Below, piece after piece: positions 33,090-42,005 of a DNA stretch of 64,000 bases. Position 1 is the first letter of the stretch; each line of letters opens with the position of its first letter. The notes beneath the pieces are model-generated. The model searched no databases. It was not told the DNA's origin and saw nothing but the letters and a program-made list of their open reading frames with translations. A program made the position numbers and the translations under genes. Source of the stretch: Pseudomonas sp. PH1b (GTDB taxonomy: Bacteria > Pseudomonadota > Gammaproteobacteria > Pseudomonadales > Pseudomonadaceae); contig NZ_AYMU01000018.1 in the NCBI RefSeq assembly GCF_000633395.1, forward strand, positions 1 to 64,000, given 5' to 3'.

Positions 33090-35765
33090 TCAGGTCGGCT
33101 CGCTGAAGTCGTAGTGCAGTTCATTGTCGCGCTGGCTGATGCGTACCCCGGCCAGGGCACGGCCTTCGAGCATGCGGGTCAGGAACTCGCGGCTCATGTC
33201 CGGCAGCAGGCTGTTGGTGAGGATGGTGTCGATCATGCGGCCGCCGCTTTCGGTCTCGGTGCAACGGGACACGATCAGGTCGATTACCTGGTCATCGAAA
33301 TCGAAACCCACCTTGTGGGTGCTTTCCACGCGCTTCTTGATCCGCCCCAGTTGCAGGCGGGTAATGGCCTTGAGCATGTCGTCGCTCAGCGGGTAGTAAG
33401 GGATGGTCACCAGGCGCCCCAGCAGCGCCGGTGGGAAGATCTCCAGCAATGGCTGGCGCAGGGCCTTGGCGATCTCTTCCGGCTCGGGCACGTCCTGGGG
33501 GTTCTTGCAGACGTTGGCGATCAGCTCGGTGCCGGCGTTGGTGGTGAGCAGGATCAGGGTGTTCTTGAAGTCGATCGTACGGCCTTCGCCGTCTTCCATG
33601 ACGCCCTTGTCGAACACCTGGAAGAAGATCTCGTGCACGTCCGGGTGGGCTTTTTCCACCTCGTCCAGCAGCACCACGCTGTAGGGCTTGCGCCGTACCG
33701 CTTCGGTGAGCACGCCGCCTTCGCCATAACCCACGTAGCCCGGCGGGGCGCCCTTGAGGGTGGACACGGTGTGGGCTTCCTGGAACTCGCTCATGTTGAT
33801 GGTGATGACGTTCTGCTCACCGCCATACATGGCTTCGGCCAGGGCCAGGGCGGTTTCGGTCTTGCCCACTCCGGAGGTGCCCGCCAGCATGAACACGCCG
33901 ATCGGCTTGTTCGGGTTGTCGAGGCCGGCGCGGGAGGTCTGGATGCGCTTGGCGATCATCTGCAGGGCGTGGTCCTGGCCGATGATGCGCTTCTTCAGGT
34001 GCTGGTCGAGGTTGAGCACTGTTTCCAGTTCGTTGCGGGCCATGCGGCCCACGGGGATGCCAGTCCAGTCGGCGACCACCGAGGCCACCGCCTGGTAGTC
34101 CACGGTCGGCAGGATCAGCGGGTTTTCACCCTGCAGGGCGCTCAGGCGCTGTTGCAGGTCCACCAGTTTCTCCCGCAGGCCGTGGCTGGCGTCGCCGGCA
34201 TCACTGTCCACCACGCCGACCTGCTCGCGCAGTTGGGCGCGGGTGGCCAGCAGCTCGTCCACCAGGGTCTTCTCCTGGGCCCAGCGGTCTTCCAGTTCGG
34301 CCAGGCGCTCGCGCTCGGCGGCCAGCAGGTTCTCGCTGTTGACCTGGCGGTTGCCGATGGCCACGCCGATCGCCAGTTCCCGGGCGATGATCTGCAGCTC
34401 GGTTTCCAGGGCCTCGATGCGTCGGCGGCTGTCATCCACTTCGGCCGGCACTGCGTGCAGGCTGATGGCGACCCGGGCGCAGGCGGTGTCCAGCAGGCTC
34501 ACCGACTTGTCCGGCAACTGGCGCGCCGGGATGTAGCGGTGGGACAGCTTGACCGAGGCTTCCAGGGCTTCGTCGAGGATCTGCACCTGGTGGTGCTGCT
34601 CCATGGTCGAGGCCACGCCGCGCATCATCAACAGGGCCTTGTCTTCCGACGGCTCGGCCACTTGCACCACCTGGAAGCGCCGGGTCAGCGCTGGGTCCTT
34701 CTCGATGTGCTTCTTGTACTCGGCCCAGGTGGTGGCGGCCACGGTGCGCAGGGTGCCACGGGCCAGGGCCGGCTTGAGCAGGTTGGCCGCGTCGCCGGTG
34801 CCGGCGGCGCCACCGGCCCCCACCAGGGTGTGGGCTTCGTCGATGAACAGGATGATCGGCTTGGGCGAAGCCTGGACGTCCTCGATGACCTGGCGCAGGC
34901 GCTGTTCGAACTCGCCCTTCATGCTGGCGCCGGCCTGCAGCAGGCCGACATCCAGGCTGCGCAGTTCGACGTCCTTGAGCGCCGGCGGCACGTCGCCGGC
35001 GACGATGCGCAGGGCGAAGCCTTCCACCACCGCGGTCTTGCCCACCCCGGCCTCACCGGTGAGGATCGGGTTGTTCTGCCGGCGGCGCATGAGGATGTCG
35101 ACCAGCTGGCGGATCTCTTCGTCGCGGCCGACGATCGGGTCGAGCTTGCCGCTGCGGGCCTGCTCGGTGAGGTCGACGGTGAAGCGCTTGAGGGCTTCCT
35201 GCTTGCCCAGGGCGCTGGGGGCCATGGCGCCGCTGGCTTCGCCGGGCACTGCGCCGGCATTGAAGCCGTCGCTGGCGCTCAGGGCGTTTTCCGGCGAGTC
35301 GCCGACGTATTCGTCAAAGCGCTCGCTCAGGGCCTCGACCTTGATCTTGTCGAACTCCCGGGACAGGCCCAGCAGCGCGTGGCGCAGGCTCGGGGTCTTG
35401 AGGAGGCCGATCACCAGGTAGCCGGTGCGCACCTGGCTTTCGCCGAACATCAGGCTGCCGTAGACCCAGCCGCGCTCCACCGCTTCCTCGACGTGGGACG
35501 ACAGGTCGGTGATCGAGGTCGAGCCCCGGGGCAGGCGGTCCAGGGCCTCGGTCAGGTCCTTGGCCAGGCGCGCCGGCTCCAGGTTGAACTGGCGGATGAT
35601 GCGGTGCAGGTCAGAGTCCTGCAGCTGCAGCAACTGGTGAAACCAGTGGGCCAGTTCCACATAGGGATTGCCCCGCAGTTTGCAGAAGACCGTGGCGGCC
35701 TCGATGGCTTTGTAGGCAACGCTGTTGAGCTTGCCGAACAGTGCCGCGCGACTGATTTCACCCAT
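33090..35765 (-). CDS. clpV: T6SS sheath-recycling ATPase ClpV (TssH)
   Basis: An 891-residue AAA+ unfoldase that takes apart contracted TssBC sheaths in the cytosol. The N domain, starting at ISRAALFGKLNSVAYKAIEAA, is followed by AAA1 with Walker A GEAGVGKTAVVEG (about 240) and Walker B ILFIDEAHTLVGAGG, a coiled-coil region (about 430-530), and AAA2 with GTSGVGKTETALALAE (about 630) and VVLLDEVEKAHPDV. The extended N-terminus distinguishes ClpV from ClpB. Its start overlaps the tssG end by 8 bp. Confidence 0.97.
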   Translation of the reverse strand: MGEISRAALFGKLNSVAYKAIEAATVFCKLRGNPYVELAHWFHQLLQLQDSDLHRIIRQFNLEPARLAKDLTEALDRLPRGSTSITDLSSHVEEAVERGWVYGSLMFGESQVRTGYLVIGLLKTPSLRHALLGLSREFDKIKVEALSERFDEYVGDSPENALSASDGFNAGAVPGEASGAMAPSALGKQEALKRFTVDLTEQARSGKLDPIVGRDEEIRQLVDILMRRRQNNPILTGEAGVGKTAVVEGFALRIVAGDVPPALKDVELRSLDVGLLQAGASMKGEFEQRLRQVIEDVQASPKPIILFIDEAHTLVGAGGAAGTGDAANLLKPALARGTLRTVAATTWAEYKKHIEKDPALTRRFQVVQVAEPSEDKALLMMRGVASTMEQHHQVQILDEALEASVKLSHRYIPARQLPDKSVSLLDTACARVAISLHAVPAEVDDSRRRIEALETELQIIARELAIGVAIGNRQVNSENLLAAERERLAELEDRWAQEKTLVDELLATRAQLREQVGVVDSDAGDASHGLREKLVDLQQRLSALQGENPLILPTVDYQAVASVVADWTGIPVGRMARNELETVLNLDQHLKKRIIGQDHALQMIAKRIQTSRAGLDNPNKPIGVFMLAGTSGVGKTETALALAEAMYGGEQNVITINMSEFQEAHTVSTLKGAPPGYVGYGEGGVLTEAVRRKPYSVVLLDEVEKAHPDVHEIFFQVFDKGVMEDGEGRTIDFKNTLILLTTNAGTELIANVCKNPQDVPEPEEIAKALRQPLLEIFPPALLGRLVTIPYYPLSDDMLKAITRLQLGRIKKRVESTHKVGFDFDDQVIDLIVSRCTETESGGRMIDTILTNSLLPDMSREFLTRMLEGRALAGVRISQRDNELHYDFSEPT

Positions 35766-36810
35766 GCTCTGTGCTCCTTGGTGTACGTGAGGTAGTGGCC
35801 TGATCGGCGTAGTGCCGGGCCAGTATTAGATCCTTGGCATCACTGCCGGGTTGGCCGAGCCAGGTGTTGAAGCCCAGGCGCTGGCGGCCGTTGAGTTGCA
35901 GCCTGGGCACTTCGTCCTTGAGCAGGACCAGGTTCAGGTCCCAGTCCAGTTCGTGCCCCAGGTATTCGGCGACCCAGGCCACCAGCTCCTTGAACTGCTG
36001 ACCGTCGGGCAGCATGCCCAGGTAGTCGTCGAGCTTGAGCGGACCCAGGCAGATGCGGAATTTGTGCTGGCGGTCCCAGACGTGGCTGCCCAGGCAGAAA
36101 TCCACCCCCAGTTGGTGTGCCTGGACCCCGACCCGGCTGCGCTCCGGCAGTTCCAGCCACTGGCCGACGTACTCCTCGATCGCTACCGGCAGGCCGAAAT
36201 ACTCGCTGATGATCGCCCGCAGGCCGTCGGGGTAGCGGGTCTGGGCCGCGAGGTGGCCGCTGTAATGCAGCTTGGCGGTGTCGGCTATCAGCCCCTGCTT
36301 GAGCAGGCTGGGCATGCCTCGGCCACTCAGGGCCGCCAGCCGCGCCGACCAGTAGTCGTCGTCCGGGCGGTCATGGCTGACGGTCGGCCGGGCCTCGGCC
36401 CAGGCCCGGTAGAACAGGCTCAGCAGGCGGTGGTGGAAGACATCGAGAAAGCGCTTGCTGGTGCTGTCGGCGTTGTTGCGCTGGCGCTCGCGCACGTATT
36501 CGGTGAGGTGCAGCGGCAGCGGTCCGTTGGGCCCGCCGAGGCCGAAGAAGAACTGCTCCAGGCGGGTGCTGGCGCCCTCGTTGCCGGGGGTGACCGAGGC
36601 CAGGGTGGCGGGGGCGAAGGTGCAGTCGGCCTGTTGCCCCAGGCGCAAGGGATCGTCCGCCAGGCGCAGGGAGTGCCCGAAGCGCGGCAGTTGCGGCGAC
36701 AGGCATTCGATACGCCGCAGGGCCTGGAAGAAGTCGTACTCCCAGGGCTCGGCGTGCATCGCCGCCAGCGTATTCAAAGAGTCGGACGACGTCCGGGCTT
36801 GGCTTTCCAT
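35758..36810 (-). CDS. tssG: T6SS baseplate protein TssG
   Basis: A 350-residue baseplate wedge component that partners TssF. The N-terminus has EPWEYDFFQALRRIECLSPQLPRFGHSLRLADDPLRLGQ, and LEQFFFGLGGPNGPLPLHLTEYVRERQRN is the family centre. It overlaps tssF by 37 bp and clpV by 8 bp, so the genes are tightly coupled. Confidence 0.95.
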   Translation of the reverse strand: MESQARTSSDSLNTLAAMHAEPWEYDFFQALRRIECLSPQLPRFGHSLRLADDPLRLGQQADCTFAPATLASVTPGNEGASTRLEQFFFGLGGPNGPLPLHLTEYVRERQRNNADSTSKRFLDVFHHRLLSLFYRAWAEARPTVSHDRPDDDYWSARLAALSGRGMPSLLKQGLIADTAKLHYSGHLAAQTRYPDGLRAIISEYFGLPVAIEEYVGQWLELPERSRVGVQAHQLGVDFCLGSHVWDRQHKFRICLGPLKLDDYLGMLPDGQQFKELVAWVAEYLGHELDWDLNLVLLKDEVPRLQLNGRQRLGFNTWLGQPGSDAKDLILARHYADQATTSRTPRSTEHG

Positions 36811-38633
36811 CGCATGATCTCGCCGCGTTCGGTGGTACGGATCACCGTCTCGGTAAAACTGTTGATCGACACGTAGCGTGCCAGGAAGCGCTCGAACACG
36901 GCGCCGAGCAGGAACACCCCGGTGCCGCGAAACGCGTTTTCATCGAATTCCAGGGTGATCTCCAGGCCACGGCCGAAGACGATCGGCCCGGGCATTGGCA
37001 GGCGCCGGGTCACCGCCTTGCTGCTGACTTCGCGCAGGCCTTCGATCTGCAGCTGCAGGGCCGCGTCGTTGCTGTCGCCGTACAGCCGCAGCAGCTCGCG
37101 CAGGGCCGCCGCGCCCTGGCCCTGTTCGCTCAGGGACAGGTAGTTCAGCGACAGCTGGCTGATCAGCCGCCAGGCCTTGCCGTCGTGGGCATGGCTGGGG
37201 CGCGGCCGGCTCGGGCCGGCCAGGCAGCGAATGGCCTGCACCGGGGCGCTGTCGGCCAGGGTGAAGTCGGTCTTGCCGTTGCCCACGTTCATGAACAGCG
37301 GCAGGTCGCGGTTGGTGCACAGGGCGCTGACCCCGAGCTGGCGCAGGTCGTGGCGATAGGGCGCCTGCTGGCTGTCCACCAGGCTGACGAAGGATTCGCT
37401 GCCGATGTAGGTGGAGCGCGGACCGTTGCGCCGCTGGTCGCTGGACAGCACCCGTGGCTCGCGGCGGACGATGTGGTAGGCCTGGTCGCGGCCGTAGCGC
37501 GACGGATCGCGTACCGCGTAGAACGGCAGGAACGGTTGCTCGGGGCCGGTGCCATGGCCGCTGATGGCGGTCAGCGAATGCACCTCGAAATCCATCGGCC
37601 GGGTGCGGTCGGCGATCACATGGTGTTCGTTGACCCGGTCGGACAGGTGGATGCGATCCAGGCGCTTGGGAAACAGGTTGATCGCCGGGGTGCAAAAGGG
37701 CACGAACTGGGACGCAGCGACACTGCTTTCCAGGCTCTGCTCGAAGCGCTCGAAGAGCACGATCAGCTCCAGCTCCTGGTCGGCGCAACGCTGTACCGCA
37801 CGGCTCAGCTGGGTGAACTCGACGAACAGGAAACGGTTGGGCAGGGCGAAGTATTCCTGCAGCAGGCGGTAGCCCTGGAAAGCCTGGGGCACCACCGGCA
37901 GGGCCGCATCGCGATCGTCGAAACCCCGGGAGCGCAGGGCGTCCAGGGGCAGGCGTTCGACCCAGTCGCCGCCCGGGGCCCGGGCAAAGATCGCGCAGGC
38001 ATTGCCCAGCAGTTGCTCGTAGAGGCGGAACGGCTGTTCGTCGTTGCCATTGAGGTACAGCGGCAACTCATCCAGGGCCAGGCTGTTGAATGGCAGCTCG
38101 GCGCCGGTGCGCAAGGTCAGGCGCAACCCGGCCTTGGCCTTGGGTTCGCTGGCGGCCAGGCGCCCGAGCACGGCCGCCGGGTTGCCGAAGTAGTCGGCCT
38201 GGCTGACCTGCAGCGGCCACAACGTCACCGCGTGGGCGGTGCGGTACTCGCAGCAGGTCTGGGTGTCGCGGCTCAGGGCGGCGCGCAGGCTGGTGCCGCG
38301 CTCCAGAGTGAAGCCGCTGCTCAGGGAGCCTTCGTCGGGATCGGCCTGCAGCTGCACCACGGTCATCGATGGGGTCGGCGCCAGGTAGTGCGGGTAGGCG
38401 ATCTCCAGCAGGTTATGGGTGAAGGTCGGGTACTCGGCGTCGAGCTTGAGCTGCACCCGCGCGGTGAGGTAGGCAAAGCCTTCCAGCAGGCGCTCGACAT
38501 AGGGGTCGGCGCAATCCATGCCCGACAGGGTCAGGCGGCTGGCGATCTTCGGGTATTCCTTGGCGAACTCCGCGGCGCTCTCGCGCACGTGGTGCAGTTC
38601 CTGGTTGTACAGCTCCAAGAGGCGCGGGTTCAT
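36774..38633 (-). CDS. tssF: T6SS baseplate protein TssF
   Basis: A 619-residue baseplate wedge protein. The start MNPRLLELYNQELHHVRESAAEFAKEYPKIASRL at ATG 38633 and GMDCADPYVERLLEGFAYLTARVQLKLDAEYPTFT are hallmark segments. An in-frame start 99 bases upstream lies inside tssE and is rejected. It overlaps tssE by 4 bp and tssG by 37 bp. Confidence 0.95.
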   Translation of the reverse strand: MNPRLLELYNQELHHVRESAAEFAKEYPKIASRLTLSGMDCADPYVERLLEGFAYLTARVQLKLDAEYPTFTHNLLEIAYPHYLAPTPSMTVVQLQADPDEGSLSSGFTLERGTSLRAALSRDTQTCCEYRTAHAVTLWPLQVSQADYFGNPAAVLGRLAASEPKAKAGLRLTLRTGAELPFNSLALDELPLYLNGNDEQPFRLYEQLLGNACAIFARAPGGDWVERLPLDALRSRGFDDRDAALPVVPQAFQGYRLLQEYFALPNRFLFVEFTQLSRAVQRCADQELELIVLFERFEQSLESSVAASQFVPFCTPAINLFPKRLDRIHLSDRVNEHHVIADRTRPMDFEVHSLTAISGHGTGPEQPFLPFYAVRDPSRYGRDQAYHIVRREPRVLSSDQRRNGPRSTYIGSESFVSLVDSQQAPYRHDLRQLGVSALCTNRDLPLFMNVGNGKTDFTLADSAPVQAIRCLAGPSRPRPSHAHDGKAWRLISQLSLNYLSLSEQGQGAAALRELLRLYGDSNDAALQLQIEGLREVSSKAVTRRLPMPGPIVFGRGLEITLEFDENAFRGTGVFLLGAVFERFLARYVSINSFTETVIRTTERGEIMRWKAKPGRRPTL

Positions 38634-39178
38634 GAGCGCCTCCGGGAGTCGGCATGGACCACTCGCACATGGCCCGATTCCAGGTCCATGTCGGTTTGCA
38701 GCAGCAGGCGCAGGGGCATCGGCTGGGCCCACAGATCGCCCTCGATCTCGAAACTCAGGGCGTTGTGGTTCATTTCGCCGGGGGCGGTGCGGGCACGCAC
38801 CCGCAGGCTGCTGCGCAGGATTCGGGGTTCGAAGGTGGCGATGGCCTGGTGGATCAGCGCTTCCAGGGCCGGGATATCGATGCTCGAGGCGCTGTACCCG
38901 GCCAGGGCCGGCAGGCCGTAGTTGACCACCGAGGTGCCGGCGGGGGTGTGCAGGGTGGCGTCGGCTTCCAGCAAGGACGTGGTGTTCAGCAGCCAGGCCA
39001 GGTCGCGCAGCACTGAAGCCTTGAGCTGGCTCAGAGAGAGCACGCGCTTGTCCGGGCTTTCTTTCAGGTTGCCGGGTTCATCGTCGGTCAGACGATCCAG
39101 TAAAGAGGGTTGCAAGCGATCGCGGGCGGCGATGTCGGTTACCAAAGGGTTCGCTCCAGGATCGGATTGCGCAGGCAT
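38630..39178 (-). CDS. tssE: T6SS baseplate protein TssE (gp25-like)
   Basis: A 182-residue lysozyme-like (gp25) baseplate protein without lysozyme activity in the family. PSLLDRLTDDEPG (about 24), SVLRDLAWLLNTT and SVVNYGLPALAGYSASS are recognisable. It ends in a basic tail (ADSRRRS). hcp lies about 100 bp upstream on the same strand. Confidence 0.93.
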   Translation of the reverse strand: MPAQSDPGANPLVTDIAARDRLQPSLLDRLTDDEPGNLKESPDKRVLSLSQLKASVLRDLAWLLNTTSLLEADATLHTPAGTSVVNYGLPALAGYSASSIDIPALEALIHQAIATFEPRILRSSLRVRARTAPGEMNHNALSFEIEGDLWAQPMPLRLLLQTDMDLESGHVRVVHADSRRRS

Positions 39179-39277
39179 GACGTCAGGAAAAGGGGCATTG
39201 CCACAGACTCGACAACGCTCAGACCTGTAGCCGCTGCCACAGGCGGCGAGTGCCGTCTGTGGCGCGACCGCAGCGGA

Positions 39278-39766
39278 TTAGCGCTTGGTGTTCGAGCGGA
39301 TGTTCCAGCCGTACTTGATCGGGCCGCCGTCCTTGGTGCCGTCGGCTTTCTGCGGCTGGTACTCGACCATCACCTGAGCGAAGTTCAGGGTGATGTTTTC
39401 GGTCAGGCGATCATCGCTGCCCGAGCCGCCGGTGCTCAGGGAGGTGATCAGTACTTCTTCCAGGTCGATGATCATGTACTCGACCTGGCTTTCGCCGCCG
39501 GCCTTGCGCACGGTCAGGCGCACCTTGTCGATGTGCTTGCCGCTGGAGCAATGCATCATCAGGTTCGGCGAGGCCTTGTCGACGTACTTGGTCAGCGACA
39601 GGTCCTGGATGTTCACCTTGCCCGCGCCGCCGCCACCACCAACGTGCATGTTGCCGGACTGGGACATGCCCCAGCTCCAGTTCAGTACGTCGATTTCGTC
39701 CTTGTGGGCTTTGTCCATGGACTCGCCCTTGATGTCACCGATCTTGATGAAAATATCAACAGCCAT
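39278..39766 (-). CDS. hcp: T6SS tube protein Hcp (TssD)
   Basis: A 162-residue protein that stacks as hexamer rings inside the sheath. MAVDIFIKIGDIKGESMDKAHKDEIDVLNWSWGMSQSG is the typical start of Hcp1-type proteins, and the later YMIIDLEEVLITSLSTGGSG... and QPQKADGTKDG segments fit. ATG 39766 has AGGGAGAAAAC upstream; the in-frame start at 39793 has none. A REPIN lies in the 133-bp gap between tssC and hcp. Confidence 0.97.
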   Translation of the reverse strand: MAVDIFIKIGDIKGESMDKAHKDEIDVLNWSWGMSQSGNMHVGGGGGAGKVNIQDLSLTKYVDKASPNLMMHCSSGKHIDKVRLTVRKAGGESQVEYMIIDLEEVLITSLSTGGSGSDDRLTENITLNFAQVMVEYQPQKADGTKDGGPIKYGWNIRSNTKR

Positions 39767-39812
39767 GTTTTCTCCCTGTGTGGCCCTTGCCACGATGTTT
39801 CGTATATGAACC

Positions 39813-39893
39813 TGTAGGAGCCGGCTTGCCGGCGATGGTCGTCAACGATGGCGCCAGGCGCCCTTGAGTGCATCGCCGGCAAGCCGGCTCCCA
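39813..39893. repeat. REP doublet (REPIN) between tssC and hcp
   Basis: TGTAGGAGCCGGCTTGCCGGCG at 39813 and CGCCGGCAAGCCGGCTCCCAC ending at 39893 form an inverted pair. It lies inside the core T6SS operon, directly before hcp. Confidence 0.9.
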
Positions 39894-39899
39894 CGCGGG

Positions 39900-41393
39900 T
39901 TAGACGCCCTTGGCGGACGGCAACTTCGAGACCAGCCGCAGCGACACGGTCAGCCCTTCGAGCTGGTAGTGCGGACGCAGGAAGAACTTGGAGTTGTAGT
40001 AGCCAGGGTTGCCTTCGACTTCCTCGACCACCACCTCCGCCGCGGCCAGCGGGTGCTGGGCCTTGGTGGTTTCGGTGGAGTGCGCCGGGTCACCGTCGAC
40101 GTAGTTGAGGATCCAGTCCTGCAGCCAGCGCTGCATTTCGTCCTTCTCTTTGAAGGAGCCGATCTTGTCGCGCACGATGCACTTCAAGTAGTGAGCGAAG
40201 CGGCAGGTGGCGAACAGGTACGGCAGGCGCGCGGCCAGGTTGGCGTTGGCGGTGGCGTCCGGGTCGTCGTATTCGGCCGGCTTCTGCAGCGACTGGGCAC
40301 CGATGAAGGCGGCGAAGTCGGTGTTCTTCTTGTGCAGCAGCGGCATGAAGCCGTTCTTCGCCAGTTCCGCTTCGCGGCGGTCGGAGATGGCGATCTCGGT
40401 CGGGCACTTCATGTCCACGCCACCGTCGTCGGTGGGGAAGGTGTGGGCCGGGAGGTTTTCCACCTCGCCACCGGACTCCACGCCGCGGATCCGCGAGCAC
40501 CAGCCGAAATGCTTGAACGAGCGGTTGATGTTCACCGCCATGGCGTAGGCGGCGTTGGCCCAGGTGTACTTGGAGCTGTCGGCGCCGTCGGTGTTCTCTT
40601 CGAAGGCGAAGGCTTCCACCGGGTCGGTCTTGGCGCCATAGGGCAGGCGCGCGAGGAAGCGCGGCATGGTCAGGCCGATGTAGCGCGAGTCTTCCGATTC
40701 ACGCAGGGAGCGCCAGCCGGCGTATTCCGGGGTGGTGAAGATCTTGGTCAGGTCGCGGGGGTTGGACAGCTCCTGCCACGAGCCCATGCCCATCACGGTC
40801 GGCGAGGCCGCGGCGATGAACGGGGAGTGCATGGCGGCGCAGACTTTCGACAGCTCGCCCAGCAGCTCGACATCCGGTGGCGACTGGTCGAAGTAGTAGT
40901 CGCCCACCAGGCAGCCGTAAGGCTCGCCGCCGAACTGGCCGTATTCCTCTTCGTACATCTTCTTGAACATCGGGCTCTGGTCCCAGGCCGTGCCCTTGAA
41001 CTTCTTCAAGGTCTTGTGCAACTCCGGCTTGGAGATGTTCAGTACGCGGATCTTCAGCTGCTCGTCGGTCTCGGTGTTGTTGACCAGGTAGTGCAAGCCG
41101 CGCCAGGCGCTTTCCAGCTTCTGGAATTCCGGGTGATGGATCACCTGGTTGACCTGGGCGGTGAGCTTGGCGTCGATGGCGGCAATGATCGATTCGATCG
41201 ACTTGATCGCATCGTTGGACACCAGGTCGGTCTGCGCCAGGGCCTGCTCGGCCAGGGTACGCACCGCGGTTTCCACGGCTTCGCGGGCACGCTCGGTCTT
41301 GGGCTTGAATTCTTGCAGCAGCAGCGAGGCGAACTCGTTGGCCTGCTCGGTGGCGGCGGGTTGCGCCTGATTGTCACGCATCGATTCGGTCAT
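39900..41393 (-). CDS. tssC: T6SS sheath protein TssC
   Basis: A 497-residue large sheath subunit (VipB/ImpD). Signs are HHPEFQKLESAWRGLHYLVNNTETDEQLKIRVLNISK, YDFDQSP-like GDYYFDQSPPDVELL, WRSLRESEDSRYIGLTMPRFLARLPYG and RFAHYLKCIVRDKIGS. ATG 41393 has CAGGA 12 bases upstream. It pairs with TssB, encoded just upstream with a 15-bp gap, to build the contractile sheath. Confidence 0.97.
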   Translation of the reverse strand: MTESMRDNQAQPAATEQANEFASLLLQEFKPKTERAREAVETAVRTLAEQALAQTDLVSNDAIKSIESIIAAIDAKLTAQVNQVIHHPEFQKLESAWRGLHYLVNNTETDEQLKIRVLNISKPELHKTLKKFKGTAWDQSPMFKKMYEEEYGQFGGEPYGCLVGDYYFDQSPPDVELLGELSKVCAAMHSPFIAAASPTVMGMGSWQELSNPRDLTKIFTTPEYAGWRSLRESEDSRYIGLTMPRFLARLPYGAKTDPVEAFAFEENTDGADSSKYTWANAAYAMAVNINRSFKHFGWCSRIRGVESGGEVENLPAHTFPTDDGGVDMKCPTEIAISDRREAELAKNGFMPLLHKKNTDFAAFIGAQSLQKPAEYDDPDATANANLAARLPYLFATCRFAHYLKCIVRDKIGSFKEKDEMQRWLQDWILNYVDGDPAHSTETTKAQHPLAAAEVVVEEVEGNPGYYNSKFFLRPHYQLEGLTVSLRLVSKLPSAKGV

Positions 41394-41408
41394 GATCGTT
41401 GGTCCTGA

Positions 41409-41924
41409 TTAAGCGTTGGGCTCGGAGTCCACAGGCTTTGGCGCACTCGCCAGGGCCTGGAGCAACGCCGGATCCTTGATGGCTTTCATGATGATTTCTT
41501 CAGCACCGGTCTTGCCGTCCATGTAGGTCAGCAGGTTGGCCAGCTGGGTACGGGCTTCCAGCAACTGGTTCAGCGAGTCGACCTTGCGCGCCACGGCTGC
41601 CGGGCTGAAGTCGTCCATGCTTTCGAAGGTGATGTCCAGGCTCAGGTTGCCTTCGCCGGTCAGTTCGTTGGGCACGTGGAAGGCCACTCGCGGCTGCATG
41701 GCCTTGAGGCGCGAGTCGAAGTTGTCGACGTCGATTTCCAGGAACTTGCGATCAGCCACGGCCGCCAGGGGCTCGGCGGGCTTGCCGGCAAGATCGGCCA
41801 TCACGCCCATGACGAAGGGCAGCTGGACCTTTTTCTCGGCGCCGTAGAGTTCGACGTCGTACTCGATCTGCACCCGGGGCGCGCGGTTGCGCGCGATGAA
41901 CTTTTGAGAACTTTGCTTCGCCAC
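41409..41924 (-). CDS. tssB: T6SS sheath protein TssB
   Basis: A 171-residue small sheath subunit (VipA/ImpB). The segment RVQIEYDVELYGAEKKVQLPFVMGVMADLAGKP is diagnostic, and FLEIDVDNFDSRLKAMQPRVAF follows. It begins with GTG at 41924, preceded by CCAGGAG. It is followed by tssC. Confidence 0.96.
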   Translation of the reverse strand: MAKQSSQKFIARNRAPRVQIEYDVELYGAEKKVQLPFVMGVMADLAGKPAEPLAAVADRKFLEIDVDNFDSRLKAMQPRVAFHVPNELTGEGNLSLDITFESMDDFSPAAVARKVDSLNQLLEARTQLANLLTYMDGKTGAEEIIMKAIKDPALLQALASAPKPVDSEPNA

Positions 41925-42005
41925 GTTGTGCTCCTGGTCGCTGCTGCGACGATGTTGGCGTCGGTCGGTGGTTGCCGCTGACGATACTGTTCGGCCTGTC
42001 CCGGG

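Noticed and set aside
30528..35795. Long open frames on the plus strand opposite vgrG and clpV (over 800 codons each)
   Set aside because: They mirror strongly supported genes; high GC in third codon positions leaves few stops on the opposite strand. Their His/Gln/Ala-rich products match nothing.
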